NCBI RefSeq assembly: GCF_038002825.1
Contig: NZ_JBBODF010000001.1
Coordinates: 4,898,001 to 4,962,000, forward strand
DNA length: 64,000 nt
Direction: 5' to 3'
Origin: Paenibacillus sp. FSL H8-0048
GTDB lineage: Bacteria > Bacillota > Bacilli > Paenibacillales > Paenibacillaceae
Position 1 is the stretch's first letter, and every line of letters begins with the position of its first letter. Below the pieces are notes generated by a model. It did not search any database, had not been told where the DNA came from, and worked only from the letters and a program-made list of their open reading frames with translations. The position numbers were made by a program, and so were the translations under genes. This document shows positions 15,161-24,433 of the stretch, piece after piece.

Positions 15161-18100
15161 CTATTGAATCAACCATGATTTCAGCACTCTCACCAGCTGT
15201 GTGGTATTAATTGGTTTGGATATATAGTCGCTCGCCCCAGCTTCGAGGCATTTCACCCGGTCTTCCTCCAGGGCGCGGGCGGTCAGCGCGATAATGACAA
15301 TCTGATCATAAGCCGGGTTGCGCCGGATATGCTCCATCGTCTCGTAACCATCCATCTCCGGCATCATGATGTCCATGAATACCAGTTCAACGCCAGGGTG
15401 GGTCTCCAGATGCTCCAGGGCTTCTTTACCATTCTGGGCAAAGCTGATCTCCATATTATAACCTTCCAGCACACTGGATAACGCAAAAATATTGCGCATA
15501 TCATCATCCACAAGCAAAATACTTTTGCCGGCAAAAGCGGATTCCGGATTATGCAGGCTCTCAATCAGGCGCTGCTTATCCGGTGGCAGATCTGCGTGCT
15601 TGCGGTGGAGGTACAGGGCCGTATCGTCATAGAGACGTTCCATGGAACGCACGTTCTTGATCACAATACTCTCGGCGTAGTGCTTAAGGCGCTGCTCATC
15701 TGTCTTGCTGAGATCCTTGCCTGTATAGATGATCACCGGCAGGGTCTGCAGCTTGCGGTTGGTCTTGACCTGCTCCAGCAGGTCGAAGCCGGAAATATCC
15801 GAGAGGCCCAGGTCCAGTACCATGCAGTCAAAATGATGGCTGGCCAGGTGCTCCATCGCTTCTCTGCCGGTGCCAACCGCAATAATGTTCACATCGGGAT
15901 GGGCGATGAATTCGACCAGACTGCCGCGCAGCACCTTGTTGTCTTCGACAATCAGCAGGCTTTTCACGGGACGTCGGATATACGTCTCAATCTGGAGGAA
16001 GGCTGCCTCCAGCTCTGCATAATCATTCGGCTTCTTCCAGAAGGATAAGGCGCCCATCGACAGGCTCTGCTGGTTCTCCTCGGCTGTAGAGATGACATGC
16101 ACAGGGATATGCCTTAGCTCCGGCCGGCTCTTCAGGCGGCTGATAATGGACCAGCCGTCCAGAACGGGCAGATGCAGATCCAGCAGGATCGCATCAGGCT
16201 TGTAGGCATGGGCCAGGGCAAGTCCCTGATCGCCCTGGAAGGCGACGATGGCCTTGAAGCCCCGGCTGCGCGCCAGCTCCAGCAGCCGGGCGGCGAATTC
16301 GGCATCCTCCTCGATGATCAGCAGGGTAATATCCCCGCTCAGCAGATTGCTCCGGTCATCATCCATCTCCGCATATTGCAGCAGCTTCGGATTGGAGATG
16401 GAAATGTCGGGCACGAAGGACTCGCGGAAGGCCGGATTCTCCCGGCGGATAGGTTCGGAGGCCGGAATCTCAGGAGAGGCTGCTGAATAGGCTGCGGCAG
16501 CAAGGGTCTGGGCATCCTCTCCTGCTTCCACAGCGGGAATGATCAGGGAGAAGGTGCTGCCCTTGCCCTCCACGGAGTCAACCTCAATTCTTCCGCCCAG
16601 AAGTGTAGCCAGCTCCCGGCAGATCGTGAGGCCGAGGCCGGTGCCTCCATATTTGCGGCTGGTGGTGCCGTCCGCCTGCTGGAACGCCTCGAAGATGCTC
16701 TCCAGCTTGGAGGCAGGGATGCCGATACCGGTATCGCTGACGGCGAAGATGACTTCCCCGCCGCCGGTGCGGATCGACAGGGAGACGGAGCCTTGCTCCG
16801 GTGTGAATTTGATGGCGTTGGATAACAGATTATTCAAGACCTGCTGCAGCCTATGACCGTCGGTCATCAGATAATCAGGCAGCCGGTTGTCGGAATGGAC
16901 ATCGAACCGCAGGTTCTTCTTCTTGGCCTGCTGTTCGAAATGGCGGTGGACATGATTGCTGAGATCGTGCGGAGAGACCGGCTCGATGACAGGGGTCATT
17001 TTGCCGACCTCCAGCTTCGCCAGATCCAGAATCTCATCGATCAGCTGCAGGAGATCCTTGCCTGCCGAGAAGATCGTGTGGACGTATTCCAGCTGCTTCG
17101 CTTCCAGATTGCCGTCCTTGTTCTCAGCCAGAATCTGCGAGAGGATCAGCAGGCTATTCAGCGGCGTGCGCAGCTCATGGGAGACATTGGCCAGGAATTC
17201 CGATTTGTACTGCGCGGCCATGAAGATCTCCTGTGCCTGAGCCTGGATCTCTTCCTTCTGCTTCTCGGTCAGCTCAACTTGGAGCAGCAGCTGATCATGG
17301 GAGGCAGCCAGCTCTTCCTTCTGGGTTAGCAGTTCATCGGCCTGAGCCTGCAAGGTATCTGTCTGGGTCTGAAGCTCTTCCGTCTGAGATTGAAGCTCTT
17401 CTGTCTGGGCCTGGAGCTGCTCCTTCTGCTCCAGCAATTCACTCGTCTGGGCCTGGAGCTCGTCGGCCTGATCTGCGATCTCGGACTTTTGCAGCTCCGT
17501 GATTTGCAGCTGCTTCTGCATATCGCGGTTTGCCGCAGAGATCTCATCGGCTTGGGTCTTGATCTCCATGGTTTGCCGGCGGGAAATCTCCATTTGATTC
17601 TGTAATTCCAGATTGGAGGCGTACAGCTCCTGCGTCTGCTGCTTCAGCTCATCGGCCTGGGCCTCAATTTCAGCTTTTTGCTCCTCAGTCAGCTGCATTT
17701 GCGTCTGGAGCTGTTCATTGGAGCTTAGCAGGCTCTCAGCCTGCATCTCCAGCTCTATCTTCTGATCATGCAGCTGCTCAGTCTGCATACGGAGTTCCTC
17801 GGTCTGTGCCGCCAATTCTTCGGTCTGCGCCTCAAGCTCCTGGGTCTGGGCCTGGAGCTCCTCGGTCTGCGCTTCCAGTTCTTCCTTCTGCAGCTGAGTC
17901 TCGCTCAGCAGCTCTTCAATTCTGGCGACATCCGCCAGCGTATTCATCAGCACACCCATGTTCTGTCCGGTGCGTTCAATCAGCTGCATCTCCTTGGAGC
18001 TGAACGGGCTTAAGGAAGCCAGCTCCATGACAGCTACAACCTCCTGTTCATGCTTAATAGGAACGATAATCAGCGAGGAAGGCGCAGCTTCCCCCAGGCT

Positions 18101-18763
18101 GGAGCGGACCTTGATATAATTCTCCGGGATATCCTGCAAAACAATCATCTGCTCATCCAGTGCGCATTGCCCGACCAGGCCGCTGCCCAGCGGAATGGAT
18201 TCCTGTTGCCTTGCGGCATCATCGAAGGCATAGCCGGCCGCGAAGCTCAGCTGACCGCCCTGCTTCAGATAGATAGCCCCGTAGCTGCCGCCTACAGCGG
18301 TAGCCAGCCTGCCGATGAACACACGTGAGGCTGTCTTCAGCTGGACAGAGCCTTGAAGCAGCAGCGCCATCTCAGACACCTGTGTGTTAATCCAAGCCTG
18401 CTCCTCGGCTCTAAGCCGCAGTTCGCGCTCTTCAGCGGTTCTGTGGTGAAGGTCAGAGGCCAGCCCGAAAAAGGAAGCCGCCAGCTGCCCGAATTCATCC
18501 GTCCGCACATTAGCCGCCGCAGCAGGGTTAAGAATACCCGCGGAGATATCCTGCGAGATCTCCGTGATCCGGCCAAGCCCGCGGTCTACATTCCGCCCGA
18601 TGCTGTAAAGAAGCCCGATACTGACCAGAATGCCGACCGTACCTAATCCTGCTGCAATCAGGCGCGGGCCACCCTCCAAAAAGAGGATAGATATAGTAAT
18701 CATACTGCCTAGCAGCAGTATAGTAGCTAAAGTTGCTAACCAAACCTGTTGTTTTATTCTCAT
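15161..18763 (-). CDS. Large hybrid histidine kinase (2TM-HAMP-GAF-coiled coil-HisKA-HATPase-REC-REC-REC)
   Basis: 1200 residues. Two N-terminal membrane helices (about 8-30, 36-56) are almost contiguous, leaving no extracellular sensor, then HAMP (60-115) and GAF (about 135-280). A very long heptad/Gln-rich coiled coil (about 285-515) is built from repeats of the type EELQAQTEEL. HisKA has SHELRTPL with His529; HATPase has NNLLSNAIKFT and GGTGLGLTI. Three receiver domains end the protein (about 800-915, 925-1045, 1075-1195), the last with FMDIMMPEMDG and ISKPI. The coiled coil gives an imperfect DNA repeat at 17.2-17.9 kb. Such proteins integrate cytosolic signals in Gram-positive phosphorelays; the input is unknown. 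Confidence 0.9.
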   Translation of the reverse strand: MRIKQQVWLATLATILLLGSMITISILFLEGGPRLIAAGLGTVGILVSIGLLYSIGRNVDRGLGRITEISQDISAGILNPAAAANVRTDEFGQLAASFFGLASDLHHRTAEERELRLRAEEQAWINTQVSEMALLLQGSVQLKTASRVFIGRLATAVGGSYGAIYLKQGGQLSFAAGYAFDDAARQQESIPLGSGLVGQCALDEQMIVLQDIPENYIKVRSSLGEAAPSSLIIVPIKHEQEVVAVMELASLSPFSSKEMQLIERTGQNMGVLMNTLADVARIEELLSETQLQKEELEAQTEELQAQTQELEAQTEELAAQTEELRMQTEQLHDQKIELEMQAESLLSSNEQLQTQMQLTEEQKAEIEAQADELKQQTQELYASNLELQNQMEISRRQTMEIKTQADEISAANRDMQKQLQITELQKSEIADQADELQAQTSELLEQKEQLQAQTEELQSQTEELQTQTDTLQAQADELLTQKEELAASHDQLLLQVELTEKQKEEIQAQAQEIFMAAQYKSEFLANVSHELRTPLNSLLILSQILAENKDGNLEAKQLEYVHTIFSAGKDLLQLIDEILDLAKLEVGKMTPVIEPVSPHDLSNHVHRHFEQQAKKKNLRFDVHSDNRLPDYLMTDGHRLQQVLNNLLSNAIKFTPEQGSVSLSIRTGGGEVIFAVSDTGIGIPASKLESIFEAFQQADGTTSRKYGGTGLGLTICRELATLLGGRIEVDSVEGKGSTFSLIIPAVEAGEDAQTLAAAAYSAASPEIPASEPIRRENPAFRESFVPDISISNPKLLQYAEMDDDRSNLLSGDITLLIIEEDAEFAARLLELARSRGFKAIVAFQGDQGLALAHAYKPDAILLDLHLPVLDGWSIISRLKSRPELRHIPVHVISTAEENQQSLSMGALSFWKKPNDYAELEAAFLQIETYIRRPVKSLLIVEDNKVLRGSLVEFIAHPDVNIIAVGTGREAMEHLASHHFDCMVLDLGLSDISGFDLLEQVKTNRKLQTLPVIIYTGKDLSKTDEQRLKHYAESIVIKNVRSMERLYDDTALYLHRKHADLPPDKQRLIESLHNPESAFAGKSILLVDDDMRNIFALSSVLEGYNMEISFAQNGKEALEHLETHPGVELVFMDIMMPEMDGYETMEHIRRNPAYDQIVIIALTARALEEDRVKCLEAGASDYISKPINTTQLVRVLKSWLIQ

Positions 18764-18793
18764 TGTTCGCCGCCTTTGTTCAGTTAGAATGTT

Positions 18794-18813
18794 AAGCTAT
18801 ATAATTATAGCTT
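18794..18813 (-). promoter_or_regulatory. Palindrome at the promoter of the hybrid kinase operon
   Basis: AAGCTATA TAAT TATAGCTT, a perfect 8-bp-arm inverted repeat 31 bp before the kinase start. Read on the minus strand it contains TATAAT, so it probably overlaps the -10 element and may be an operator. The rest of 18764-18951 holds no gene that I can recognise. Confidence 0.45.
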
Positions 18814-18951
18814 TTATGGAGCTTCAGCGATATAGAGATAGGAAGAAAACACCGGAAACCTAAAATTTACAAGGCGTTCCGGAGGCAGGCCCGCTTTTGC
18901 CCGGGGTTTCATGAAAACTTTGAAATCACCGCAATTTACTTAAAATTTTGC

Positions 18952-18980
18952 TTGTAAGCAGCGGGGAGAGCGTGTAAGAT
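18952..18980 (+). promoter_or_regulatory. Promoter of xpt-pbuX
   Basis: TTGTAA (18952-18957), 17 bases, TAAGAT (18975-18980), placing the transcript start about 40 bases before the purine aptamer. Confidence 0.55.
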
Positions 18981-19025
18981 AACAGACATGCTTCATGAAT
19001 AGATTTTATATAACAGATTCATATA

Positions 19026-19096
19026 ACTCATATAATCTTGGGAATATGGCCCATAAGTTTCTACCGGATAGCCACTGTAATTATCCGACTATGAGT
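19026..19096 (+). ncRNA. Guanine-sensing purine riboswitch aptamer
   Basis: P1 pairs ACTCATA (19026-19032) with TATGAGT (19090-19096). The conserved core is present: TATAATCTTGGG and ATATGGCCCATAAG (P2 with its loop), TTTCTACCGGATA and TTATCCGACT (J2/3 and P3). The base that reads the ligand (C74 of the Bacillus xpt riboswitch, U in adenine riboswitches) is C at 19089, so guanine or hypoxanthine is the expected ligand. The aptamer is followed by an expression-platform terminator and then xpt, the classic arrangement. Confidence 0.95.
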
Positions 19097-19203
19097 GAAA
19101 TAGCGCATCTAGGGTTCCGTTTCTTGTGCTGCGGCGCGGGAAAGGCTGGTCCAAGCGATGCGGACACGTATATGTGTTACACCGCCAAGGGACAAAAACC
19201 CAG

Positions 19204-19251
19204 AAGGACAGATTCACTTGAGAGAAACGCTCAGGGAATCTGTCCTTTTTT
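19204..19251 (+). terminator. Riboswitch-controlled terminator
   Basis: AAGGACAGATTC / GAATCTGTCCTT arms, 12 bp, with a loop that contains a second small stem (TTGAG/CTCAG), followed by TTTTT. It lies between the aptamer and xpt and should form when guanine is bound, switching the operon off. Confidence 0.85.
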
Positions 19252-19290
19252 ATATCCGTTTTTTATTTCTAAGGAGGAAGATCCGCCGTA

Positions 19291-19896
19291 ATGAAAGTAT
19301 TGGAAGAACGTATCAGACAAGAAGGCTTAATTCTATCGGAGACTGTACTGAAGGTAGACTCGTTCCTGAACCATCAGGTAGACACGGCGCTTGCGCTTGA
19401 GATCGGGAAGGAATTCGCAGCGGCCTTCGGGGACCGGCAGATCACCAAGGTGCTGACTGTGGAGGCCAGCGGCATTCAGTTCGCCATGGCGGCGGGCATT
19501 GCGCTGGGCGTGCCGTTTATCTACGCCAAGAAGAAGAAGGCAGTCACCTTGTCCGAAGCGGTGTATTCGGCACCGGTTCACTCCTTCACCCGTCAGGAGG
19601 ACTACCAGATCAGCATTTCGCAGAAATATCTCGGGCCGGGAGATACCGTATTGATTGTCGATGATTTCCTCGCTACCGGTGCGGCACTTGTAGGGTTATG
19701 CGATATCGTAGCAGAGTCCGGGGCGCAGCTTGCCGGGGTCGGCTGTGTGATCGAGAAGAGCTTCCAGGAGGGGCGCGGTCTGCTGGAGCAGCGCGGAGTT
19801 CCGGTGTATTCCCTGGCGCGGATTGCTTCCATGTCGCCAGGTGAGATTCATTTCATAGATAATGAAGGATTAATCAAGGAGCGTGCAGGATGTTAA
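19291..19896 (+). CDS. xpt: Xanthine phosphoribosyltransferase
   Basis: A 201-residue type I PRTase. The PRPP-binding motif is VLIVDDFLATGAAL (about 122-136), and the flexible loop region with AKKKKAVTLSEAVYSAPVHSFT (about 74-95) is typical of Xpt of Bacillus. It converts xanthine and PRPP to XMP for purine salvage. Start ATG 19291 has a strong SD (AAGGAGGAAG). The stop overlaps the pbuX start by seven bases, so uptake and salvage are translationally coupled, and both are controlled by the upstream guanine riboswitch. Confidence 0.97.
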   Translation: MKVLEERIRQEGLILSETVLKVDSFLNHQVDTALALEIGKEFAAAFGDRQITKVLTVEASGIQFAMAAGIALGVPFIYAKKKKAVTLSEAVYSAPVHSFTRQEDYQISISQKYLGPGDTVLIVDDFLATGAALVGLCDIVAESGAQLAGVGCVIEKSFQEGRGLLEQRGVPVYSLARIASMSPGEIHFIDNEGLIKERAGC

Positions 19897-21188
19897 GCAA
19901 ACAGAAGATATTCGCCTTAGGGCTTCAGCATGTGCTGGCGATGTACGCCGGAGCGGTCATAGTACCGCTGGTTGTCGGGGGAGCGCTTAATTTGAACGGT
20001 ACGCAGATGGCGTATCTGATTGCAGCGGATCTGTTCACCTGCGGGCTGGCGACCCTGCTGCAGATTATGGGCAGCAAGTATTTCGGAAGCGGGCTGCCGG
20101 TGGTTCTCGGCTGTACCTTCACGGCCGTCAGCCCGATTATCGCTATCGCTTCAGGCTCCGATCTGGCGACCGCTTATGGTGCAATCATTATCTCCGGATT
20201 GTTCGTGGTGCTGGCAGCCCCGGTGTACGGGAAGCTGCTGAAGTTCTTCCCGACCGTGGTCACCGGCTCGGTAGTCACCATCATCGGACTGTCGCTGATT
20301 CCCGTCGCAATGAATAATGTGGCCGGCGGCCAGGGAAGCGCCGACTTCGGGCAGCCCCGCAATCTGCTGCTGGCACTGATCACACTGCTCGTTATTCTGG
20401 CCGTGAACCGGCTGACCACAGGGTTCCTGCGCTCCGTATCCGTGCTGGTAGGACTTGTAGTGGGTACTGTAATCGGCTATGCCATGGGCATCGTGCATTT
20501 CTCCACAGTGACCACAGCCTCCTGGGTCAGCGTCGCACAGCCGTTCTACTTCGGCTGGCCGCAGTTCAGCATCACTGCGATCTTCACCATGATTATCGTG
20601 AATATCGTGTCTATGGTCGAATCGACAGGGGTCTACTTTGCTGTAGGCAAGGCGACGGACCAGCAGGTGGAGCAGAAGCAGATCGTGAACGGCCTGCGCT
20701 CCGAGGGACTGGCCATCATGCTGGGCGGCCTGTTCAACGCCTTCCCGTACACCGCATTCTCCCAGAATGTCGGTTTGCTGTCGCTGACGCGGGTGAAGAC
20801 GCGGAATGTTATTTTTGCAGCAGGCGGAATTATGATCGTACTAGGGCTGCTGCCGAAGCTGGCAGCATTGACTACGGTTGTGCCGAATGCAGTGCTGGGC
20901 GGGGCGATGATTGTCATGTTCGGCTCGGTTGCTGCTTCCGGTATGTCGATTCTGTCCGATGTGGATCTGCGCAAGGACGGCAATCTGCTGATCGCCGCCT
21001 GCAGCATCGCGGTGGGGCTCGGCTCTGCGGTGCTTCCGTCCATGTTCGATCAGCTGCCTGAATTCGCCAGAATGCTGCTGCAGAACGGAATCGTATCCGG
21101 GTCGCTGACAGCGATCATTCTCAATATCTTCTTGTCGAAGACCCAGGAGAGTGCGGTTCCTGCCGCCGCCGCTCCGGAAACGAAGTAA
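19890..21188 (+). CDS. pbuX: Xanthine permease (NCS2 family)
   Basis: A 432-residue, 14-helix nucleobase:cation symporter. QHVLAMYAGAVIVPLVVGGAL near the N terminus, the conserved VESTGVYFAVGKATD (about 245-260) and FNAFPYTAFSQNVGL (about 283-297) are NCS2 signatures that shape the purine site. It imports xanthine for the xpt product. The ATG overlaps the end of xpt; SD GGAGCGTGCAGG lies inside xpt. Terminator at 21222. Confidence 0.95.
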   Translation: MLSKQKIFALGLQHVLAMYAGAVIVPLVVGGALNLNGTQMAYLIAADLFTCGLATLLQIMGSKYFGSGLPVVLGCTFTAVSPIIAIASGSDLATAYGAIIISGLFVVLAAPVYGKLLKFFPTVVTGSVVTIIGLSLIPVAMNNVAGGQGSADFGQPRNLLLALITLLVILAVNRLTTGFLRSVSVLVGLVVGTVIGYAMGIVHFSTVTTASWVSVAQPFYFGWPQFSITAIFTMIIVNIVSMVESTGVYFAVGKATDQQVEQKQIVNGLRSEGLAIMLGGLFNAFPYTAFSQNVGLLSLTRVKTRNVIFAAGGIMIVLGLLPKLAALTTVVPNAVLGGAMIVMFGSVAASGMSILSDVDLRKDGNLLIAACSIAVGLGSAVLPSMFDQLPEFARMLLQNGIVSGSLTAIILNIFLSKTQESAVPAAAAPETK

Positions 21189-21221
21189 AATATTCCATAC
21201 ACGTAAATCTAATCAGATGAA

Positions 21222-21260
21222 CAGCCGATTCCGAAATAAATGGAACTCGGCTTTTTTTTT
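21222..21260 (+). terminator. Rho-independent terminator
   Basis: AGCCGATTCC / GGAACTCGGCT stem with one bulge followed by nine T; ends the xpt-pbuX operon. Confidence 0.85.
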
Positions 21261-21326
21261 GCTTCAGATGAACGGAGCCTGTTGTATAATTTATACAATG
21301 ACAACTAGAAGGGACTGGCAGAGGAC

Positions 21327-24300
21327 ATGAGAAAGTATTGGCTGAGCATTCTCGGCAGTCTGGTGCTGGTGTTGATTGTTCCGCTGCTCTCGGTCCTCCA
21401 GACACAGCACAAGGGGGACAGGCCGCAGGCGGTGCAGGGTGTGATTGACCTTCGCTCCTGGGACGCCCGCCACGGCGGGATTATGAAGCTGGATGGAGAG
21501 TGGGAGCTGTACCGCGATGTGCTGCTGTCGCCCGGGGATTTCCATCCGGTGAACGCAGGTAAGGAGGTTCCCGCCGTATCTACAATGATTCAGGTCCCGG
21601 GGAAGTGGAACGACGATATTTCCGAACAGGGGGAGCGAAGAGCCAAAGGCTATGCTACCTACCGCCTCCAGGCGAAGATTACCCCAGGAGAAGCCATGGT
21701 CTACGGTCTGCGCACCAGCAACATCCGCAGTGCAGGCAAGGTCTACCTGAACGGGCAGGAGATTGGAAGCAGTGGGACTCCGGCAGCCTCGGCCTCTGAG
21801 GGCAGACAGAATAACATGCCTTTTATGGGATTCGCTTCGGTAACCGGGGATACCCTGGAGATTATTGTGCAGGTGGCTAACTACAGCTACTCCTCAGGCG
21901 GGATCGTTCAGCCAATTGTGATCGGTAATCAGGCCGCTATTTTGAAGCACAGGGAATTTGCCCTGTTTGTTGACGGCGCTGCGCTGATCGGATTCTTCGT
22001 GCTGTCCCTCTTCCTGCTGATGTTCTCCAAGGTGAGGGAAAGCCGGGGAGTCACATTGTATCTGGGCTTGTTCTGCATAGCGGCCTTTGTCTACATTTTC
22101 ACGCATGGCGAAAAGCTCATCCTGGCGGCGCTGCCCGGCCTCCCTTACGAGATTATACTCAAGCTGCAGCTCGCGTCCTCTACACTGGTCTATTATTATC
22201 TGCTGCACTATGTCGCCAATTCAGTGAATTACCCGATGTCTATCGGGGTAATTAAGGCTTCCAGACTGGTTACGGCATTCCTGCTGCTGATTGCTGTCTT
22301 CGTCCCGGCCTATCTGTTCAGCTATCTGGAAGTGCTGCTGCTGACCTGGGGCTCGGTAAGCCTGGGCTTCGTGCTCTACTCCATGGTCCAGGGTACCCGG
22401 CGAAATCCGAAGAATATGTTCCTGATGATGGTCAGCATCGAGAGCCTGAGCGTGGTTATTATCTATTATCTGGTCAGCTTCATGGGCCTGGGGTTCAGCT
22501 ATTTCATCATCTCCTACGAGATTCTTCTGTTCGGGTTCGTGCAGGCAATTCTGATGACCCGGCAATACGCAGCCTCCTTCCAGGAGGTGGAACAGCTCTC
22601 CCGCCGCCTTTTGTCGCTGGACGGATTGAAGGATGACTTCATCTCTGATACCTCGCAGGAGCTGCGGAGGCCGCTGCAGGGGATTGTCAACCTGGCCAAG
22701 GTGCTGGCGCAGGGTACGGCCGGCTCTATCAGCGCCGCCCAGCAGGATCAGCTGCTCACAATCGTCTCTACCGGCAAGCGGCTTACAGCCCTGATCCATG
22801 ATATGTCGGACTTCGCCAAGCTGAATCACGGCTCTCTCTTTCTGCGCCGGCAGGCCGTCGATCTACGCATGGCAGCCTCCTCTATCATGGCGGTCACCCG
22901 TCAGGTCTATGGCAACAGCCAGCTGGAATTCCGGCTGAATCTGCCCGGGCAGCTTCCGCTCCTGGAGACGGATGAGCAGCGGCTTGCCCAGATCCTGCAT
23001 AATTTATTGGCAAATGCAGTGAATTATACGCCTAGAGGCGTGATAACGCTGTCTGCTGAGGTTAAAGAAGAGTATGTTGCCATTATCATAACGGATACCG
23101 GTCAGGGCATCCCGCCTGAGCGTCTGCGTACGATCTTCGATGCAAATGATCCAAGCGGTCCTGCCGCAAGTAAGGTCTACCGGGAGAACGGGCTTGGCCT
23201 CAGTATTACCCAGAGACTGGTAGAGATGACAGGCGGGGAGATTGCAGTGCATTCCGAGCTGGGGCACGGCTCGGTCTTCAGCTTCACCCAGCCGGTATTG
23301 CAGCGAAGCAATGCGCTGCTGGAGGAGGAATTCGGGGAGCTTCACGGCTGGGAGACAGCGCCTTCGTACCCGCTTCCCGGGGAAGAGCCTGTGCCGCCGC
23401 CGTCTGAGGACTGCTGCTCCATTCTGGTAGTGGATAATGATCCTGTTAATCTTCGCGTGCTGGTTGGCGTACTGCAGCTGGATAACCATTCAGTGATTAC
23501 CGCCAGCAGCGGGGCTGAGGCGATTCAGATCATCCAGCAGCATCCTGAGCTTGATCTGGTGATTGCCGACTGGGTCATGCCGGAGATGCCCGGTCTCCTG
23601 CTGTGCAAGGCCATCCGTGAACGGTTCACCTTGTCTGAGCTGCCGATTCTGGTGCTCATGGCAAGCAGCCGCCCTGATGATATCCTTGCAGCCTTCGAGG
23701 CCGGAGCGAATGATTATCTGAGCAAGCCGGTGGAGGTGCGCGAATTCAAGGCGCGGATGCAGACCCTGCTGGATATGCGCAAGTCGATCCGGGTATCCGT
23801 CCAGTCGGAGATTGCTTTCCTGCAGGCACAGATCAAGCCGCATTTCTTATATAATGCGCTGAACGCGATTATCTCGGTCTGTCCGGAGGACCCGGACAAG
23901 GCCACAGAGCTGCTGCTGGACCTCAGCCAATATCTGCGGAGCAGCTTCGACTTCCAGAACCGGGGACAGACGGTTTCCATGGAGAAGGAGCTGGGACTGG
24001 TCAAATCCTATCTTGCGCTGGAGCAGGCACGGTTCGATGAACGGCTGAATATCGAATTCGATGTACCGGAGGATGTAATGGCGATGGTTCCGCCGCTAAG
24101 CATTCAGCCGATTGTGGAGAATGCCGTGAATCATGGCCTGATGCAGAAGGAGGCCGGAGGGACAGTAAGGCTGACCGTCGAGCTGCTGCCAGGCAGGCTC
24201 AAGGTAGCGGTCACGGATGACGGTGTAGGCATGACCCCGGAGAAGATTGCAGAGATCCTCTCGGAAGAGCGGACAGAGGGGGGCATCGGCCTGCGCAATA

Positions 24301-24395
24301 TTCAGCACCGGCTGCTCAAGATGTACGGAGCAGGCCTGAATATCGACAGTGTACCAGGAAGGGGAACCGCTATATCGTATACCATTCCCACCTAA
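21327..24395 (+). CDS. 7TM hybrid sensor kinase with two kinase modules, first H box degenerate
   Basis: 1022 residues. An N-terminal signal anchor is followed by an extracellular beta-rich 7TMR-DISM-like domain (about 35-205, with YRLQAKI and VYLNGQEIG), seven membrane helices (about 210-410), a HisKA-like/HATPase unit (430-670), REC (700-815; Asp748 in IADWVMPEMPG) and a LytS-type His_kinase/HATPase unit (830-1022; IKPHFLYN, His839, then NAVNHG and GGIGLRN). In the first unit the H box reads TSQELRRPL: the phospho-acceptor is Gln444 (codon 22656-22658) instead of His, while its ATPase boxes are kept. Phosphoryl flow must therefore start at His839 or come from a partner. A REC-SARP regulator follows. 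Confidence 0.9.
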   Translation: MRKYWLSILGSLVLVLIVPLLSVLQTQHKGDRPQAVQGVIDLRSWDARHGGIMKLDGEWELYRDVLLSPGDFHPVNAGKEVPAVSTMIQVPGKWNDDISEQGERRAKGYATYRLQAKITPGEAMVYGLRTSNIRSAGKVYLNGQEIGSSGTPAASASEGRQNNMPFMGFASVTGDTLEIIVQVANYSYSSGGIVQPIVIGNQAAILKHREFALFVDGAALIGFFVLSLFLLMFSKVRESRGVTLYLGLFCIAAFVYIFTHGEKLILAALPGLPYEIILKLQLASSTLVYYYLLHYVANSVNYPMSIGVIKASRLVTAFLLLIAVFVPAYLFSYLEVLLLTWGSVSLGFVLYSMVQGTRRNPKNMFLMMVSIESLSVVIIYYLVSFMGLGFSYFIISYEILLFGFVQAILMTRQYAASFQEVEQLSRRLLSLDGLKDDFISDTSQELRRPLQGIVNLAKVLAQGTAGSISAAQQDQLLTIVSTGKRLTALIHDMSDFAKLNHGSLFLRRQAVDLRMAASSIMAVTRQVYGNSQLEFRLNLPGQLPLLETDEQRLAQILHNLLANAVNYTPRGVITLSAEVKEEYVAIIITDTGQGIPPERLRTIFDANDPSGPAASKVYRENGLGLSITQRLVEMTGGEIAVHSELGHGSVFSFTQPVLQRSNALLEEEFGELHGWETAPSYPLPGEEPVPPPSEDCCSILVVDNDPVNLRVLVGVLQLDNHSVITASSGAEAIQIIQQHPELDLVIADWVMPEMPGLLLCKAIRERFTLSELPILVLMASSRPDDILAAFEAGANDYLSKPVEVREFKARMQTLLDMRKSIRVSVQSEIAFLQAQIKPHFLYNALNAIISVCPEDPDKATELLLDLSQYLRSSFDFQNRGQTVSMEKELGLVKSYLALEQARFDERLNIEFDVPEDVMAMVPPLSIQPIVENAVNHGLMQKEAGGTVRLTVELLPGRLKVAVTDDGVGMTPEKIAEILSEERTEGGIGLRNIQHRLLKMYGAGLNIDSVPGRGTAISYTIPT

Positions 24396-24433
24396 AGCAT
24401 CTGAGAACGACAAAGAGGAGGTGAGCCCGACCG

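Noticed and set aside
16853..18013. Long plus-strand open frames opposite the coiled coil
   Set aside because: They are Leu/Gln-rich shadows of the repetitive minus-strand kinase gene and lack SD sequences.
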